From NCBI GenBank assembly GCA_027920525.1, contig CP115858.1:310001-374000 (forward strand): 64,000 nt of DNA, written 5' to 3'. Made by a program: the position numbers and the translations under genes. The notes beneath the pieces were generated by a model. The model did not search any database and was not told where the DNA came from. It was given only the letters and a program-made list of their open reading frames with translations. Shown here piece by piece: positions 25,240 to 33,558 of this stretch. This stretch comes from Chryseobacterium daecheongense (lineage in GTDB: Bacteria; Bacteroidota; Bacteroidia; Flavobacteriales; Weeksellaceae). Within the stretch, counting starts at the first letter, position 1. Each line of letters begins with the position of its first letter.

Positions 25240-25689
25240 TTATTCAAGATTTGTTGTCATTTTTTTTACCAGGAAAAGAGCATCCTGTATTTTCTCTATA
25301 CCAAGGTTGCCGGCTGCTTTTTCATACAGTTCCAGTGCCCACGGATAAACAATTTCTACAATTTCCTTTCCCTTTGCGGTAAGGAATATCTGTTTATTCC
25401 TTCGGTCATTGCTGTATTCTATTCTTTCAACCAATTCCCGTTTTACAAGATTGTTGATCAGGTAGGTAACACTTGATTTGTCTTTGCTTATTTTATTGCT
25501 TATCTCCTGCTGATTGATCCCGTCATTCCGGGATAAAACTCCAAGGATCTCTATAAGCTCAAAAGAAAGATCCGGATCATACTCGTTGATTCTGGTCTGG
25601 ATTTTCTGTCGCAAACGGCTTTTCATTTCACTCATTGCCAAACCAAGCTCCAGGGCTAATTCTGATATGTTGTTTTGTGTGACGGGCAT
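25240..25689 (-). CDS. MarR-family transcriptional regulator
   Basis: The frame could begin at a TTG (25725), but the ATG at 25689 (MPVTQNNISELALELGLAMS) is preferred, giving 149 residues. The winged helix is clear: NDGINQQEISNKISKDKSSV, TYLINNLVKRELVERIEYSN, DRRNKQIFLTAKGKEIVE. It probably autoregulates through the palindrome at 25751-25778, next to a TATATTTG -7 element. The co-transcribed gene is a universal stress protein, so the unit likely answers to a stress signal or ligand. Confidence 0.9.
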   Translation of the reverse strand: MPVTQNNISELALELGLAMSEMKSRLRQKIQTRINEYDPDLSFELIEILGVLSRNDGINQQEISNKISKDKSSVTYLINNLVKRELVERIEYSNDRRNKQIFLTAKGKEIVEIVYPWALELYEKAAGNLGIEKIQDALFLVKKMTTNLE

Positions 25690-25739
25690 ATGATGAATAT
25701 TAACGTATAGTGGAGGTTTGATCAATCGCTGTTGTATAA

Positions 25740-25747
25740 CAAATATA
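25740..25747 (-). promoter_or_regulatory. Candidate -7 element (TATATTTG, minus strand) of the MarR-Usp unit
   Basis: It matches TAnnTTTG, about 50 bp before the MarR ATG at 25689, with the palindrome directly upstream in the spacer region. Confidence 0.5.
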
Positions 25748-25750
25748 CTT

Positions 25751-25778
25751 AAAATTAGTTTGAATTAAAACTAATTTT
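25751..25778. promoter_or_regulatory. Inverted repeat, likely operator of the MarR-Usp unit
   Basis: AAAATTAGTTT (25751-25761) and AAACTAATTTT (25768-25778) are exact inverted arms with a 6-nt spacer. They cover the spacer between the -7 and -33 regions of the minus-strand promoter. Confidence 0.6.
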
Positions 25779-25926
25779 TCAAAAAAATAAAAGATTTTTT
25801 TTCTGTTGTTTACTTATTTAAGAAGAATATTTTCTTATTATTGAATTAAATTATAAGAAAAACTTGATTTTTACACGGAATGTAAGAAATGAGTGTTCGT
25901 ATTTTTCTTATGTTAAAATCAAAATA

Positions 25927-27057
25927 ATGCAATATTTACAAAAGATATTTCTCATTTCTGTTTTGTTTTCGTCAATGCTATTTTGTCAGAATTCCAGTGT
26001 TTCAACAACGGCATTACCGGGAAAGGATTTTCCGAAGCTGGATTTTGAAAAGAAGGCTCAGTTCCGGGTGTATTTTCCGGATGCTCAATCTGTAACTTTA
26101 GAGGGGGGGGATGGTATGAAAAATATAAAATCTACCGCCTCAAAAGATAAAGACGGTTTTTGGAATATTTCAACAAGTCCTCTTGAAATTGGATTTCATT
26201 ATTACTGGCTGAACGTGGATGGAAAGCGGGTCAATGATCCGGATACTCAGCTGTACTTTGGCTACGGTCAGCCGACCAGCGGGATCGAAGTTCCATCAGG
26301 AGAAGATTTTTTCTTTGAGAAGAATGTAAAACATGGACAGATTATAGAGGATGGTTTTAATTCAAGAATAACAAAAGGTAAGCGAAATTTTAAGGTTTAT
26401 CTTCCTCCGGGATACGGATCAGAGAAACTACCGGTATTGTATCTATACCACGGAACAGGAGAAGATATAACGGGTTGGGAAAGACAGGGGCATATTGCCT
26501 GGATTCTTGATACTCTTCTGGCAGAAAGAAAAGCAGAGAAAATGATTGTCGTAATGGATTACGGAGTGGCATTAAATCCGGAAGAAGAAAAACTAGCGGA
26601 TAATTCTTCCAAAACAGTCATTTCATCCCGAAATCTGGATAAGATTTTTATCGAGGAGCTGGTTCCCTATGTAGAAAAAAAGTATAAAACCAATGGTAAA
26701 AAAGCGATTGCCGGACTTTCCCGTGGAAGCTATCAGGCGATGCTGATAGGGGTAAGTCATCCTGAAATGTTTACAGCCATCGGGTCATTCAGTCCTGTAA
26801 TTTATGGAGGAACTGAAGATGAGCCTTTTAAGGAGCTGCCGGTTGATCATCTTTTAAAGTCACGGAAAAAGCCTTATTTCTTTGTCGGGATCGGGGAAAA
26901 AGAAGAAGCACGATTCTTTGGATTCAATGAGATTCTGCATGATTTCTTTACTCAGAATAATTACCCCTATACTTCATACAGATCCGCAGGAACTTATCAC
27001 GAATGGCTTACCTGGAGAAGATGCCTTTATGAGTTTGCACAACAGATTTTCAGATAA
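25927..27057 (+). CDS. Secreted CE1-like esterase with N-terminal immunoglobulin-like domain
   Basis: The frame opens at a TTG (25864); the ATG at 25927 gives a normal signal peptide (QYLQKIFLISVLFSSMLFCQ) and is preferred, 376 residues. Residues about 40-135 form an E-set/CBM48-like domain (AQFRVYFPDAQSVTLEGG, GFHYYWLNVDGKRVNDP). The rest is an esterase D/feruloyl-esterase fold: LPVLYLYHGTGEDITGWER, the Ser in AIAGLSRGSYQAML and the His in GTYHEWLTWRR. This two-domain layout is common in Bacteroidetes xylan and glycan esterases (XynZ/Fae type). The substrate is inferred to be an acylated glycan, and no other glycan genes are adjacent. Confidence 0.87.
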   Translation: MQYLQKIFLISVLFSSMLFCQNSSVSTTALPGKDFPKLDFEKKAQFRVYFPDAQSVTLEGGDGMKNIKSTASKDKDGFWNISTSPLEIGFHYYWLNVDGKRVNDPDTQLYFGYGQPTSGIEVPSGEDFFFEKNVKHGQIIEDGFNSRITKGKRNFKVYLPPGYGSEKLPVLYLYHGTGEDITGWERQGHIAWILDTLLAERKAEKMIVVMDYGVALNPEEEKLADNSSKTVISSRNLDKIFIEELVPYVEKKYKTNGKKAIAGLSRGSYQAMLIGVSHPEMFTAIGSFSPVIYGGTEDEPFKELPVDHLLKSRKKPYFFVGIGEKEEARFFGFNEILHDFFTQNNYPYTSYRSAGTYHEWLTWRRCLYEFAQQIFR

Positions 27058-27070
27058 CTTTATATTAAAA

Positions 27071-27092
27071 ATCCCCGGCCTTGGCCGGGGAT
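27071..27092. terminator. Bidirectional terminator between convergent genes
   Basis: ATCCCCGGCC-TT-GGCCGGGGAT is a perfect 10-bp GC-rich hairpin lying between the esterase stop (27057) and the end of the NRPS-like gene (27109). Confidence 0.7.
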
Positions 27093-27108
27093 ACACCATA
27101 ACTAAAAA

Positions 27109-30100
27109 CTAAGAATGCATGCCCAGATACTTTAAATAAGCATCAAGGACAGGTTTGTTGAATACAGGTTCTTTAATGTCTGAGTCTTTGAGGAACTCCT
27201 TTACATTAGAACAGTCCCAAATGTAAGTATGCTGGTAAAGTTCCACAGTAGACAGGCCTTCATGCATATTATCTTTAAACAGGCTTGTTAATGGATACAA
27301 TCTGTTTTTGGTATCATTTTCCCAATGCTTACGCCATTCTTTATAGGGAAGGGGAGTAAGTTCATAAGGGTAATTCTTTTTGAGCAGGCCAAAGAAATCC
27401 TCCAGCGTCAGATTAGTTTCAGGGCTGGCAATCAGATTGAATTTCTTGCCGATTGCATTTTTATTTTTCGTGATATGAGCCATTGACCGGGTCATGTAGT
27501 CTACGGTGATCAGGCCTTCTCTAAGTTCTGTTAATGCAGGGTAAGATTTAAACTCTATACAGTTTTTTACCAGTCCGGACCACCACTGATAAGGTGCGCT
27601 CGCTCCGGATTTACTGTGACACATCGCATATCCCAAACGATACGTAATCAGCGGGAGACCTTCCCGGGCTGCAAGATCCGCTATAGCTTCCATTACATAT
27701 TTGCTTCGCACATAGCCAATATCTTTACTTACCGACATGATATTCTGTTCTATGTCGTCAGATTCCAGCATGATCTTTTTTCCGGTAAATAGATGTCCCC
27801 AGCTATAAACTGAAATTGTAGATAAAAGAGCCAGGCACTTTGTTCTTTCTGTTCCTGCCAGACGTATAATTTCCCTTATTCCATCTACATTGGGTGCTTT
27901 CATATAAGAATAAGGCTCAATAAAATTGACCGAACTTCCGGAATGATATATCACATCAATAACAGTGGCAAGCAGATCGAATTTTTCTTCAGATAAACCC
28001 AAAGAAGGTTTTGCCAGATCACCTAAAACCGGAATAATCCTTGATCTCTGCGAGTGATTTTGCGGGATATGAAACTGAATAAAGCACTGGTTGATTTTTT
28101 CCATGGCATGAAATTCATCCTGTGCTCTTACCAGGCAGTATATATCTGCATCCGTTGTATCTAAAAGCTCCTGAAGAAGATGGATTCCTACAAACCCTGT
28201 GGCGCCTGTGAGAAATATGGCAGATGGATTTTCCAGTTTTTCTGGATCAAAATTATCCTTGAATCGGGTGCCGGGATTCAGGTAGACGTCCTGTTGTAAT
28301 TCAACATAAGGTTCTACGTCTTCAGAAGGAATTGCTTCTCTTGCCTCGTGAGCACGTGCTATAAGCACATCGCTGAGTTTTTTCAGAACAGAGTATTGAT
28401 AAATATCGCGCAGATATACTTTTATATTTAATTTTTCCTGTAAAGCTACCGCAACAACAGCAACCAGAAGCGAATTTCCTCCGATATCAAAGAAATTATC
28501 AGTGATATTGATAACCGGAAGTTCCAGTTCCGATGACCAGATGTCAGCTATTATTTTCTCGGTTTCATTTGTTGGCGGTTCGTGTGAGATAAGTTCCTTT
28601 GCCTCTTTTTCTGCAAGGCTGCTTAAGAGGTCCGTATTGGTTTTTCCATTCGCGGTCAATGGTATTTTGTCGATACAGATGATCTGGGCGGGGATCATAT
28701 ATCCGGGTAATTCTTCTTTGAGAAAACTCCTGATTTGCTGGATATCCTTTGATGTTCCGGGTTTTAAAACAATAAAGGCGACAAGATATTTGTTATTCCC
28801 TGAAGTATTTTTTGTGATTACTACAGCTTCTTGTATTCCTGCCAGTCGATCGAATGTGCGTTCTATTTCTCCCAATTCTATTCGGAATCCTCTTATTTTT
28901 ACCTGATTATCCATTCTTCCCAGAAACTGGATTTCTCCATCGGAGGACCATCGGGCAAGGTCTCCCGTTCGGTATAGTTTTTCAGTTTCCATAAAAGGAT
29001 TAATAATGAATTTTGAAGCTGTGAGTTCCTCATTGTTTAAATATCCTTTAGCCAGTAAGGTGCCGCCTATGTATAATTCTCCGGTTGCTCCTATGGGTAA
29101 TAGTTCCATTTGATTTCCCAATATGTAAGCTTTAGCATTTGCTATAGGCCTGCCAATGGAAGAAACATATTTTCCGTGAAGATCTTTAACCTTCTTAAAA
29201 GTAGCATATACGGTACATTCTGTAGGACCATAATAATCGATAAGTTCATAGTTTAGTCCATCGGTGAGTACAGGCTTTAGTTTTTCACCTCCTGTAAAAA
29301 GATATTCCAGCTGAAGATCATTATGATTTCTGGTGTGTGCCACGACTGCCGGAACCAAAACAGTAGGGGCAAAACCGTGGGTAATTTTGTTTTTCTGATA
29401 AAAGCTGGCCAGGGCGGAAGCTTCAGTTCTCTCTTCGCTGTCCGCTATAAAAAGGGTCGCTCCGGAAGTCAATGCCGACCAGGTTTCCCATACAGATATG
29501 TCGAATGCCAAACCGGCCACCAGGCTGAGATGAGAAGTGGGGGTGACATTAAAATAAACATTATGCCAGGTTACCAGATGCTGGATACTTTCATGAGTGA
29601 TCATTACTCCTTTAGGGTTGCCTGTGGAGCCGGAGGTGTAAATGGTATAAGCAAGAGTGTTGTGATGAGTAATCACCTCCGGATGCTGAACGGAGGAATC
29701 AGTGAGGTCATCCTTACGGTCAAGATAAAATATGTGGAAGTTTGGGTCTTTAGATAAATCTTGAGAGAGGACCTGATTGGTGATTATAATTTCTGCTTTA
29801 GTATCATTCAGAATATACTCTACGCGTTTTACCGGATAGGCAGGATCTATAGGAACATAAGCAGCACCTGTTTTTAATATTCCAAGAATTGCAATGACCC
29901 ATTCCAGGGAGCGGTCCAGCCATACAGGGATGTACATTCCTTCTGTTATCCCTTTTGCAATGAGTGTATTGGCGATCTGGTTGCTTTTTTCATCCAACTC
30001 ACGGTAGGTTATATGCTGATCCTGATAAACAGCAGCCACGTTATCCGGATGTAGGGAAACTTGTTTGAGAAATAATGAAACCAATGTTTGTTCCTTTTTG

Positions 30101-30210
30101 TAGTCCCAATTTGTTTTATTGAACTCGTACAAAATTTTGTTCCTTTCTTCTGAGGACAAAGGAAGGATAGTGTTGATTCGGGTTTGTGATGTTAAGTTTG
30201 TGTTTGGCAT
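27109..30210 (-). CDS. NRPS-like enzyme: adenylation - carrier - thioester reductase
   Basis: A 1033-residue single-module protein. Adenylation domain, about residues 20-530: core motifs TIYTSGSTGNPKGVMITHES, YYGPTECTVYATFK, GELYIGGTLLAKGYL, YRTGDLARW and FLGRMDNQVKIRGFRIELGE. Carrier domain, about 555-625, with the phosphopantetheine Ser in DNFFDIGGNSLL. Thioester reductase, about 660-1033: NAD(P)-binding FLTGATGFVGIHLLQELL and the Tyr-x-x-x-Lys in GYVRSKYVMEAI. The architecture activates a carboxylate with ATP, tethers it and releases it as an aldehyde (or alcohol). The Asp of AFDISVW, which normally binds the amino group, suggests an amino-acid substrate; which one cannot be read safely. 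No condensation domain is present. It stands alone, with no phosphopantetheinyl transferase nearby. Confidence 0.92.
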   Translation of the reverse strand: MPNTNLTSQTRINTILPLSSEERNKILYEFNKTNWDYKKEQTLVSLFLKQVSLHPDNVAAVYQDQHITYRELDEKSNQIANTLIAKGITEGMYIPVWLDRSLEWVIAILGILKTGAAYVPIDPAYPVKRVEYILNDTKAEIIITNQVLSQDLSKDPNFHIFYLDRKDDLTDSSVQHPEVITHHNTLAYTIYTSGSTGNPKGVMITHESIQHLVTWHNVYFNVTPTSHLSLVAGLAFDISVWETWSALTSGATLFIADSEERTEASALASFYQKNKITHGFAPTVLVPAVVAHTRNHNDLQLEYLFTGGEKLKPVLTDGLNYELIDYYGPTECTVYATFKKVKDLHGKYVSSIGRPIANAKAYILGNQMELLPIGATGELYIGGTLLAKGYLNNEELTASKFIINPFMETEKLYRTGDLARWSSDGEIQFLGRMDNQVKIRGFRIELGEIERTFDRLAGIQEAVVITKNTSGNNKYLVAFIVLKPGTSKDIQQIRSFLKEELPGYMIPAQIICIDKIPLTANGKTNTDLLSSLAEKEAKELISHEPPTNETEKIIADIWSSELELPVINITDNFFDIGGNSLLVAVVAVALQEKLNIKVYLRDIYQYSVLKKLSDVLIARAHEAREAIPSEDVEPYVELQQDVYLNPGTRFKDNFDPEKLENPSAIFLTGATGFVGIHLLQELLDTTDADIYCLVRAQDEFHAMEKINQCFIQFHIPQNHSQRSRIIPVLGDLAKPSLGLSEEKFDLLATVIDVIYHSGSSVNFIEPYSYMKAPNVDGIREIIRLAGTERTKCLALLSTISVYSWGHLFTGKKIMLESDDIEQNIMSVSKDIGYVRSKYVMEAIADLAAREGLPLITYRLGYAMCHSKSGASAPYQWWSGLVKNCIEFKSYPALTELREGLITVDYMTRSMAHITKNKNAIGKKFNLIASPETNLTLEDFFGLLKKNYPYELTPLPYKEWRKHWENDTKNRLYPLTSLFKDNMHEGLSTVELYQHTYIWDCSNVKEFLKDSDIKEPVFNKPVLDAYLKYLGMHS

Positions 30211-30598
30211 ATTAGTTTTTTTTGATTTGGTTGTATGTTGTAATGTTTATGGCATGGTTGTTATTTTGGGTTATAAAATTTAGAATAAACTAAATGTGAA
30301 ATTTTTTTCACGGAGTCATATTTTTTTATGTTTTAGTTTTATTTGTTAAATTTCATGAAGTATCTGTTAATGTTTTATTCATAATTGATTTATTTTAAGG
30401 ATTAGTCAATAAATTTAAGATTATAAATTGAAGGTACTGCACAATAAGTGTTAAATTTTCACCATAAAGAGATTTAAATTAAACGACTGTCTACTAATGA
30501 GACAGTCGTTTTTTAATAAGAAACCTTGTAAAATGAGGGATTTCTACATGTTTAAGTTTCAGTTGTGTTATTAGAATCTATCCGCGGTTTTGTATAAA
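30211..30598. other. Intergenic region upstream of the NRPS-like gene, 388 bp
   Basis: Very AT-rich. It contains the terminator at 30481-30511 of the secreted-protein gene and presumably the promoter of the NRPS-like gene, though no TAnnTTTG element was found on the minus strand. No coding sequence seen. Confidence 0.5.
30481..30511 (-). terminator. Terminator after the 30599 gene
   Basis: AAACGACTGTCT and AGACAGTCGTTT form a perfect 12-bp stem with a 7-nt loop, in the direction of the minus-strand gene ending at 30599. Confidence 0.75.
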
Positions 30599-31525
30599 TT
30601 AATTCGCGATTTTATATCCGTAAAAGGAGCTTACGACAACCTGGTATATTGGACTGCCGGTTACTCCGGCGGCGGCTGCCATGCTTACGGTTTCATCTTT
30701 ATTAAGATACGTGATACACGATACATTTCTTCCCGTCAGTGTACCCGGAGCAGGTTGGAAAGATTGTACCAAAATATTGTCTGTGCTCACCGCATAGTTT
30801 TTCATAAGATACAATACAACCCAGTCGAAACTTGGTGTACCCGGAATATTTCCGTTATCAAATTGGGTGGAACCATAAAACATATAATATCCGTTTGAAG
30901 GTGCAGTAAACCGACCGTTACTGATATTCAGTACATTTCCCGTGTTGATTACTGTTCCCTGAGGATAATTGATTTCCCTTCTGATGTAAGGACCGGTGCT
31001 GGCGGTAAGATCCTGTCTGCTTGTGGTGCTTACTGTAGAAAACGGATAACTGGTGGTGGCTGCGGGCAAGCTGTCAGAGCTTGAAAGCAAAATAAGCTCC
31101 CATGTTGTTCCTGTCGTTGTTCCTTTACTTATAAAAAATGCATAGTAACCTGCGGGAACATTAACAGTGCCAACGCCTGCTCCTGTTTGATTGTCGATTA
31201 ATTCTGCTCCGTTGGCTGCAATAGATAATACGGCTGTCCCTGTATTTTTGAAATGATAGGTTCGTCCTGCAAAGTTACCGGAACCAATAATGGCGGCAGG
31301 TAGCGTCAAAGTTCCGTTCGTATTGCTGCTGTAGGCCAGATAGTAATCCGTAGGGGCGACATTTCCACTTGCTGTAACGGATCTGTACGTAGCGGCAAAT
31401 GAACCGTTCACAGTGAGTGTGCTCCCGGGAGTGGTAGTGTTGATACCCACATTTCCTGTTTGCGAATAGCTCAGAGTGCTACTCATGGCGGCAAGTAAAG
31501 TCAGGAAAATTGAATTTCTTTTCAT
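30599..31525 (-). CDS. Secreted protein, QTGNVGIN-type N-terminus, unknown function
   Basis: The ATG at 31525 is preferred over an upstream start because KRNSIFLTLLAAMSSTLSYS is a signal peptide at that position; 308 residues. The mature protein begins QTGNVGINTTTPGSTLTVNG, an opening shared by many flavobacterial exported proteins and resembling tail-fibre/collar-like repeats. It continues with Ser/Thr/Asn/Gly-rich beta-strand sequence and a C-terminal domain of the TNF/C1q-like jelly-roll style (GRFTAPSNGYYMFYGSTQFD, VSMAAAAGV). A paralogue is directly upstream. Surface or secreted structural role is inference. Confidence 0.75.
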   Translation of the reverse strand: MKRNSIFLTLLAAMSSTLSYSQTGNVGINTTTPGSTLTVNGSFAATYRSVTASGNVAPTDYYLAYSSNTNGTLTLPAAIIGSGNFAGRTYHFKNTGTAVLSIAANGAELIDNQTGAGVGTVNVPAGYYAFFISKGTTTGTTWELILLSSSDSLPAATTSYPFSTVSTTSRQDLTASTGPYIRREINYPQGTVINTGNVLNISNGRFTAPSNGYYMFYGSTQFDNGNIPGTPSFDWVVLYLMKNYAVSTDNILVQSFQPAPGTLTGRNVSCITYLNKDETVSMAAAAGVTGSPIYQVVVSSFYGYKIAN

Positions 31526-31593
31526 ATAAATTGTGGTTAAAATGATCAAAAAGTTAGTTGGATGATGAATGTATTTATTGATTATTTATACTG

Positions 31594-32697
31594 TTAATTC
31601 TGAAACTTTACAAAATCAAGATAAAAAGAAGGATTACCCGCATTAAAACTGGCAGGGATAATAAAATTTGTTTTACCGGCCAAAATGGTATAATTTCCTG
31701 GTGTTGCGAAGTACAAGACACGATTTTGATCCCGGGGAAACATAAAAGCTGCCGTGTTAGAGCCACAATAACTTCTCCATACGTCTCCAATACCATTGAT
31801 ATAAAAGAAATAATCATTACACTCAGAATTGATGGCCACGCCACTTCGGATAAAATACCATCCTTTTGCAGGGATAGTCAGTGATATTCCGGTAACCAGG
31901 CCGCCGCCGCCGGTAGGTGCTGTGAAAGGATTTACTAATGTTCCCGTATAAGAAGTCCAGTTATTGGCAAACGCAGTAGTAACAGTAGATGACCAGGTAG
32001 CTAATCCATTAGAGTCGCTGGTTAATACATAGCCTAATTGTTGTGTTCCATCCTTAATCTGCAGCGCTCCGTTTGTTGTGCCATTATCAATAACAATTTT
32101 CGCATCAGCCGCACCAGCCGGGATCGTATTGGATCCTAATAAAACTTTACCAGTACCGGTGATACTCAGATTATTTCCTACTGTAGTAACGATGTCTGTT
32201 GCCTGGGAAAGTGTACCTCCTAACTTAACATCATTCCCGGAAAGGTTTAGACCGTTACTGGCCGTATTTGTTACTCCACTTATGCTTTCCCATGTGGAAT
32301 TTGCTCCGATAAGTCCTGTACTGATCAACTGTGCACTTTGATTGGGAAGGACCAGAATATTTGTATTCCCATTAATTGTTTCAGGTAAAGCAGAACTTAT
32401 GGTTATCGTAAAATTACTGTTATTGGTAATCCTATACATACGTCCTTTAAAATTTCCGGTGCCATTAATTGCGGGAGGAAGGCTAAATGTCGTATTCGTA
32501 CTACCATTATATGAAACATGGAAATCAGTGGCGGTTAAACTGTAAGATGCCGTATTAACTGTCTTATAACTTGCCGCTACCGATCCGTTAATGTCTAATG
32601 TAGAGCCAGGGGTTACCGTATTAATTCCAACATTTCCCGTTTGCGCAAAGGTGATAGTTGATAAGAATAATACTAGTGGGATAAAATTTTTACTCAT
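31594..32697 (-). CDS. Secreted protein, paralogue of the 30599 product
   Basis: A 367-residue protein with a signal peptide (SKNFIPLVLFLSTITFA) followed by the same mature opening, QTGNVGINTVTPGSTLDING, and the same order of segments (GTGNFKGRMYRITNNSN, then LSGNDVKLGGTLSQATD). The C-terminal part has LTIPAKGWYFIRSGVAIN and FYLDFVKFQN, again jelly-roll-like. It is 68 bp upstream of its paralogue on the same strand. Relatives are widespread, Gly/Thr-rich and unclassified. Proximity to the two-component genes at 32944-36565 may be regulatory. Confidence 0.75.
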   Translation of the reverse strand: MSKNFIPLVLFLSTITFAQTGNVGINTVTPGSTLDINGSVAASYKTVNTASYSLTATDFHVSYNGSTNTTFSLPPAINGTGNFKGRMYRITNNSNFTITISSALPETINGNTNILVLPNQSAQLISTGLIGANSTWESISGVTNTASNGLNLSGNDVKLGGTLSQATDIVTTVGNNLSITGTGKVLLGSNTIPAGAADAKIVIDNGTTNGALQIKDGTQQLGYVLTSDSNGLATWSSTVTTAFANNWTSYTGTLVNPFTAPTGGGGLVTGISLTIPAKGWYFIRSGVAINSECNDYFFYINGIGDVWRSYCGSNTAAFMFPRDQNRVLYFATPGNYTILAGKTNFIIPASFNAGNPSFYLDFVKFQN

Positions 32698-32845
32698 TTA
32701 TTAAATGTTTATGGTTATGGTTTTGATGTGTCAATAATCCTATATCAGAACAGGAAAAGTCCGTGATATTAAAGTATCATTTACAAGGCGTAAAATTATA
32801 GGAATACTTCCACAAGAGCCTGTAATGGACTGTAGAATGAAATAA

Positions 32846-32877
32846 AGAATCGTGTAGAAAATTTTCTACACGATTCT
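32846..32877 (-). terminator. Perfect 32-bp palindrome, terminator after the response regulator
   Basis: AGAATCGTGTAGAAAA and TTTTCTACACGATTCT are exact inverse complements with no spacer. It lies 66 bp past the response-regulator stop (32944) and before the secreted-protein gene. Confidence 0.7.
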
Positions 32878-32943
32878 CAGGATCACTAACTCTTTTTTAA
32901 GCAGAACTAAAAGAATCAGTTGTCAGTGTTTGCAAATTTTACT

Positions 32944-33558
32944 TCAGGAAGTATAATTTTGATAAAGTTTAATAAGATCTGCAAGATGATTGGTCTTCAG
33001 TTTGTTATGGATCCTTTTTTTATAGGTGCTTATGGTGCTCATCTGAATGTTCATCTCATTGGAAATTTCTAAATTTCCATATCCCTTCACCATTAAAATA
33101 AAAATCTGATATTCTCTTTCCGAAAACCTCTTTATGGAATCTAGCGGAGAGTCCTGTAGTAATTGATTAACAATACCGGAAGGGTAGTAGTAGCCCTCAC
33201 GGAAAATCCTGATTACTGCTTCTGATATTTCCTCCACTTTGCTCAGTTTACTGAGGTAACCGTTGGCTCCCTCTTTTATGTATTGTACGGCAATCTCTTC
33301 TTCATAGGCCGAAAATATCAATATTTTTACATCCGGATCGATTTCTTTAATTTCAGAAATCATTTTTTTATTTTTACTTTCAGGCATGTTGATATCAAGA
33401 ATAATCAGGTCGTACTTTCGCTGGGAGATTTTTTCCAGAGTTTCCGGGTAATCTTCTGCCTGATCAACGGATATATCAGGGATTCTGGACTCCAGTATCA
33501 GGCTTGTTCCCGTAAGAACCACATCATGATCATCAGCTATAAGAATGTATTTAATCAT
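32944..33558 (-). CDS. LuxR/NarL-family response regulator
   Basis: A 204-residue regulator. The receiver domain (residues 1-120) has the acidic pair in IADDHDVVL, the phospho-acceptor Asp in LIILDINMPES, the switch Ser/Thr in LIFSAYEEE and the Lys in YLSKLSKVEEIS. The C-terminal LuxR HTH includes FSEREYQIFILMVKGYGNLE and MNIQMSTISTYKKRIHNKL. Its start overlaps the end of the sensor kinase gene by 8 bp, so the two form a cognate pair. Confidence 0.93.
   Translation of the reverse strand: MIKYILIADDHDVVLTGTSLILESRIPDISVDQAEDYPETLEKISQRKYDLIILDINMPESKNKKMISEIKEIDPDVKILIFSAYEEEIAVQYIKEGANGYLSKLSKVEEISEAVIRIFREGYYYPSGIVNQLLQDSPLDSIKRFSEREYQIFILMVKGYGNLEISNEMNIQMSTISTYKKRIHNKLKTNHLADLIKLYQNYTS

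Noticed and set aside
28502..29757. Plus-strand frames of 134 and 144 codons antisense to the NRPS-like gene
   Set aside because: The minus strand carries all adenylation and carrier motifs across this interval.
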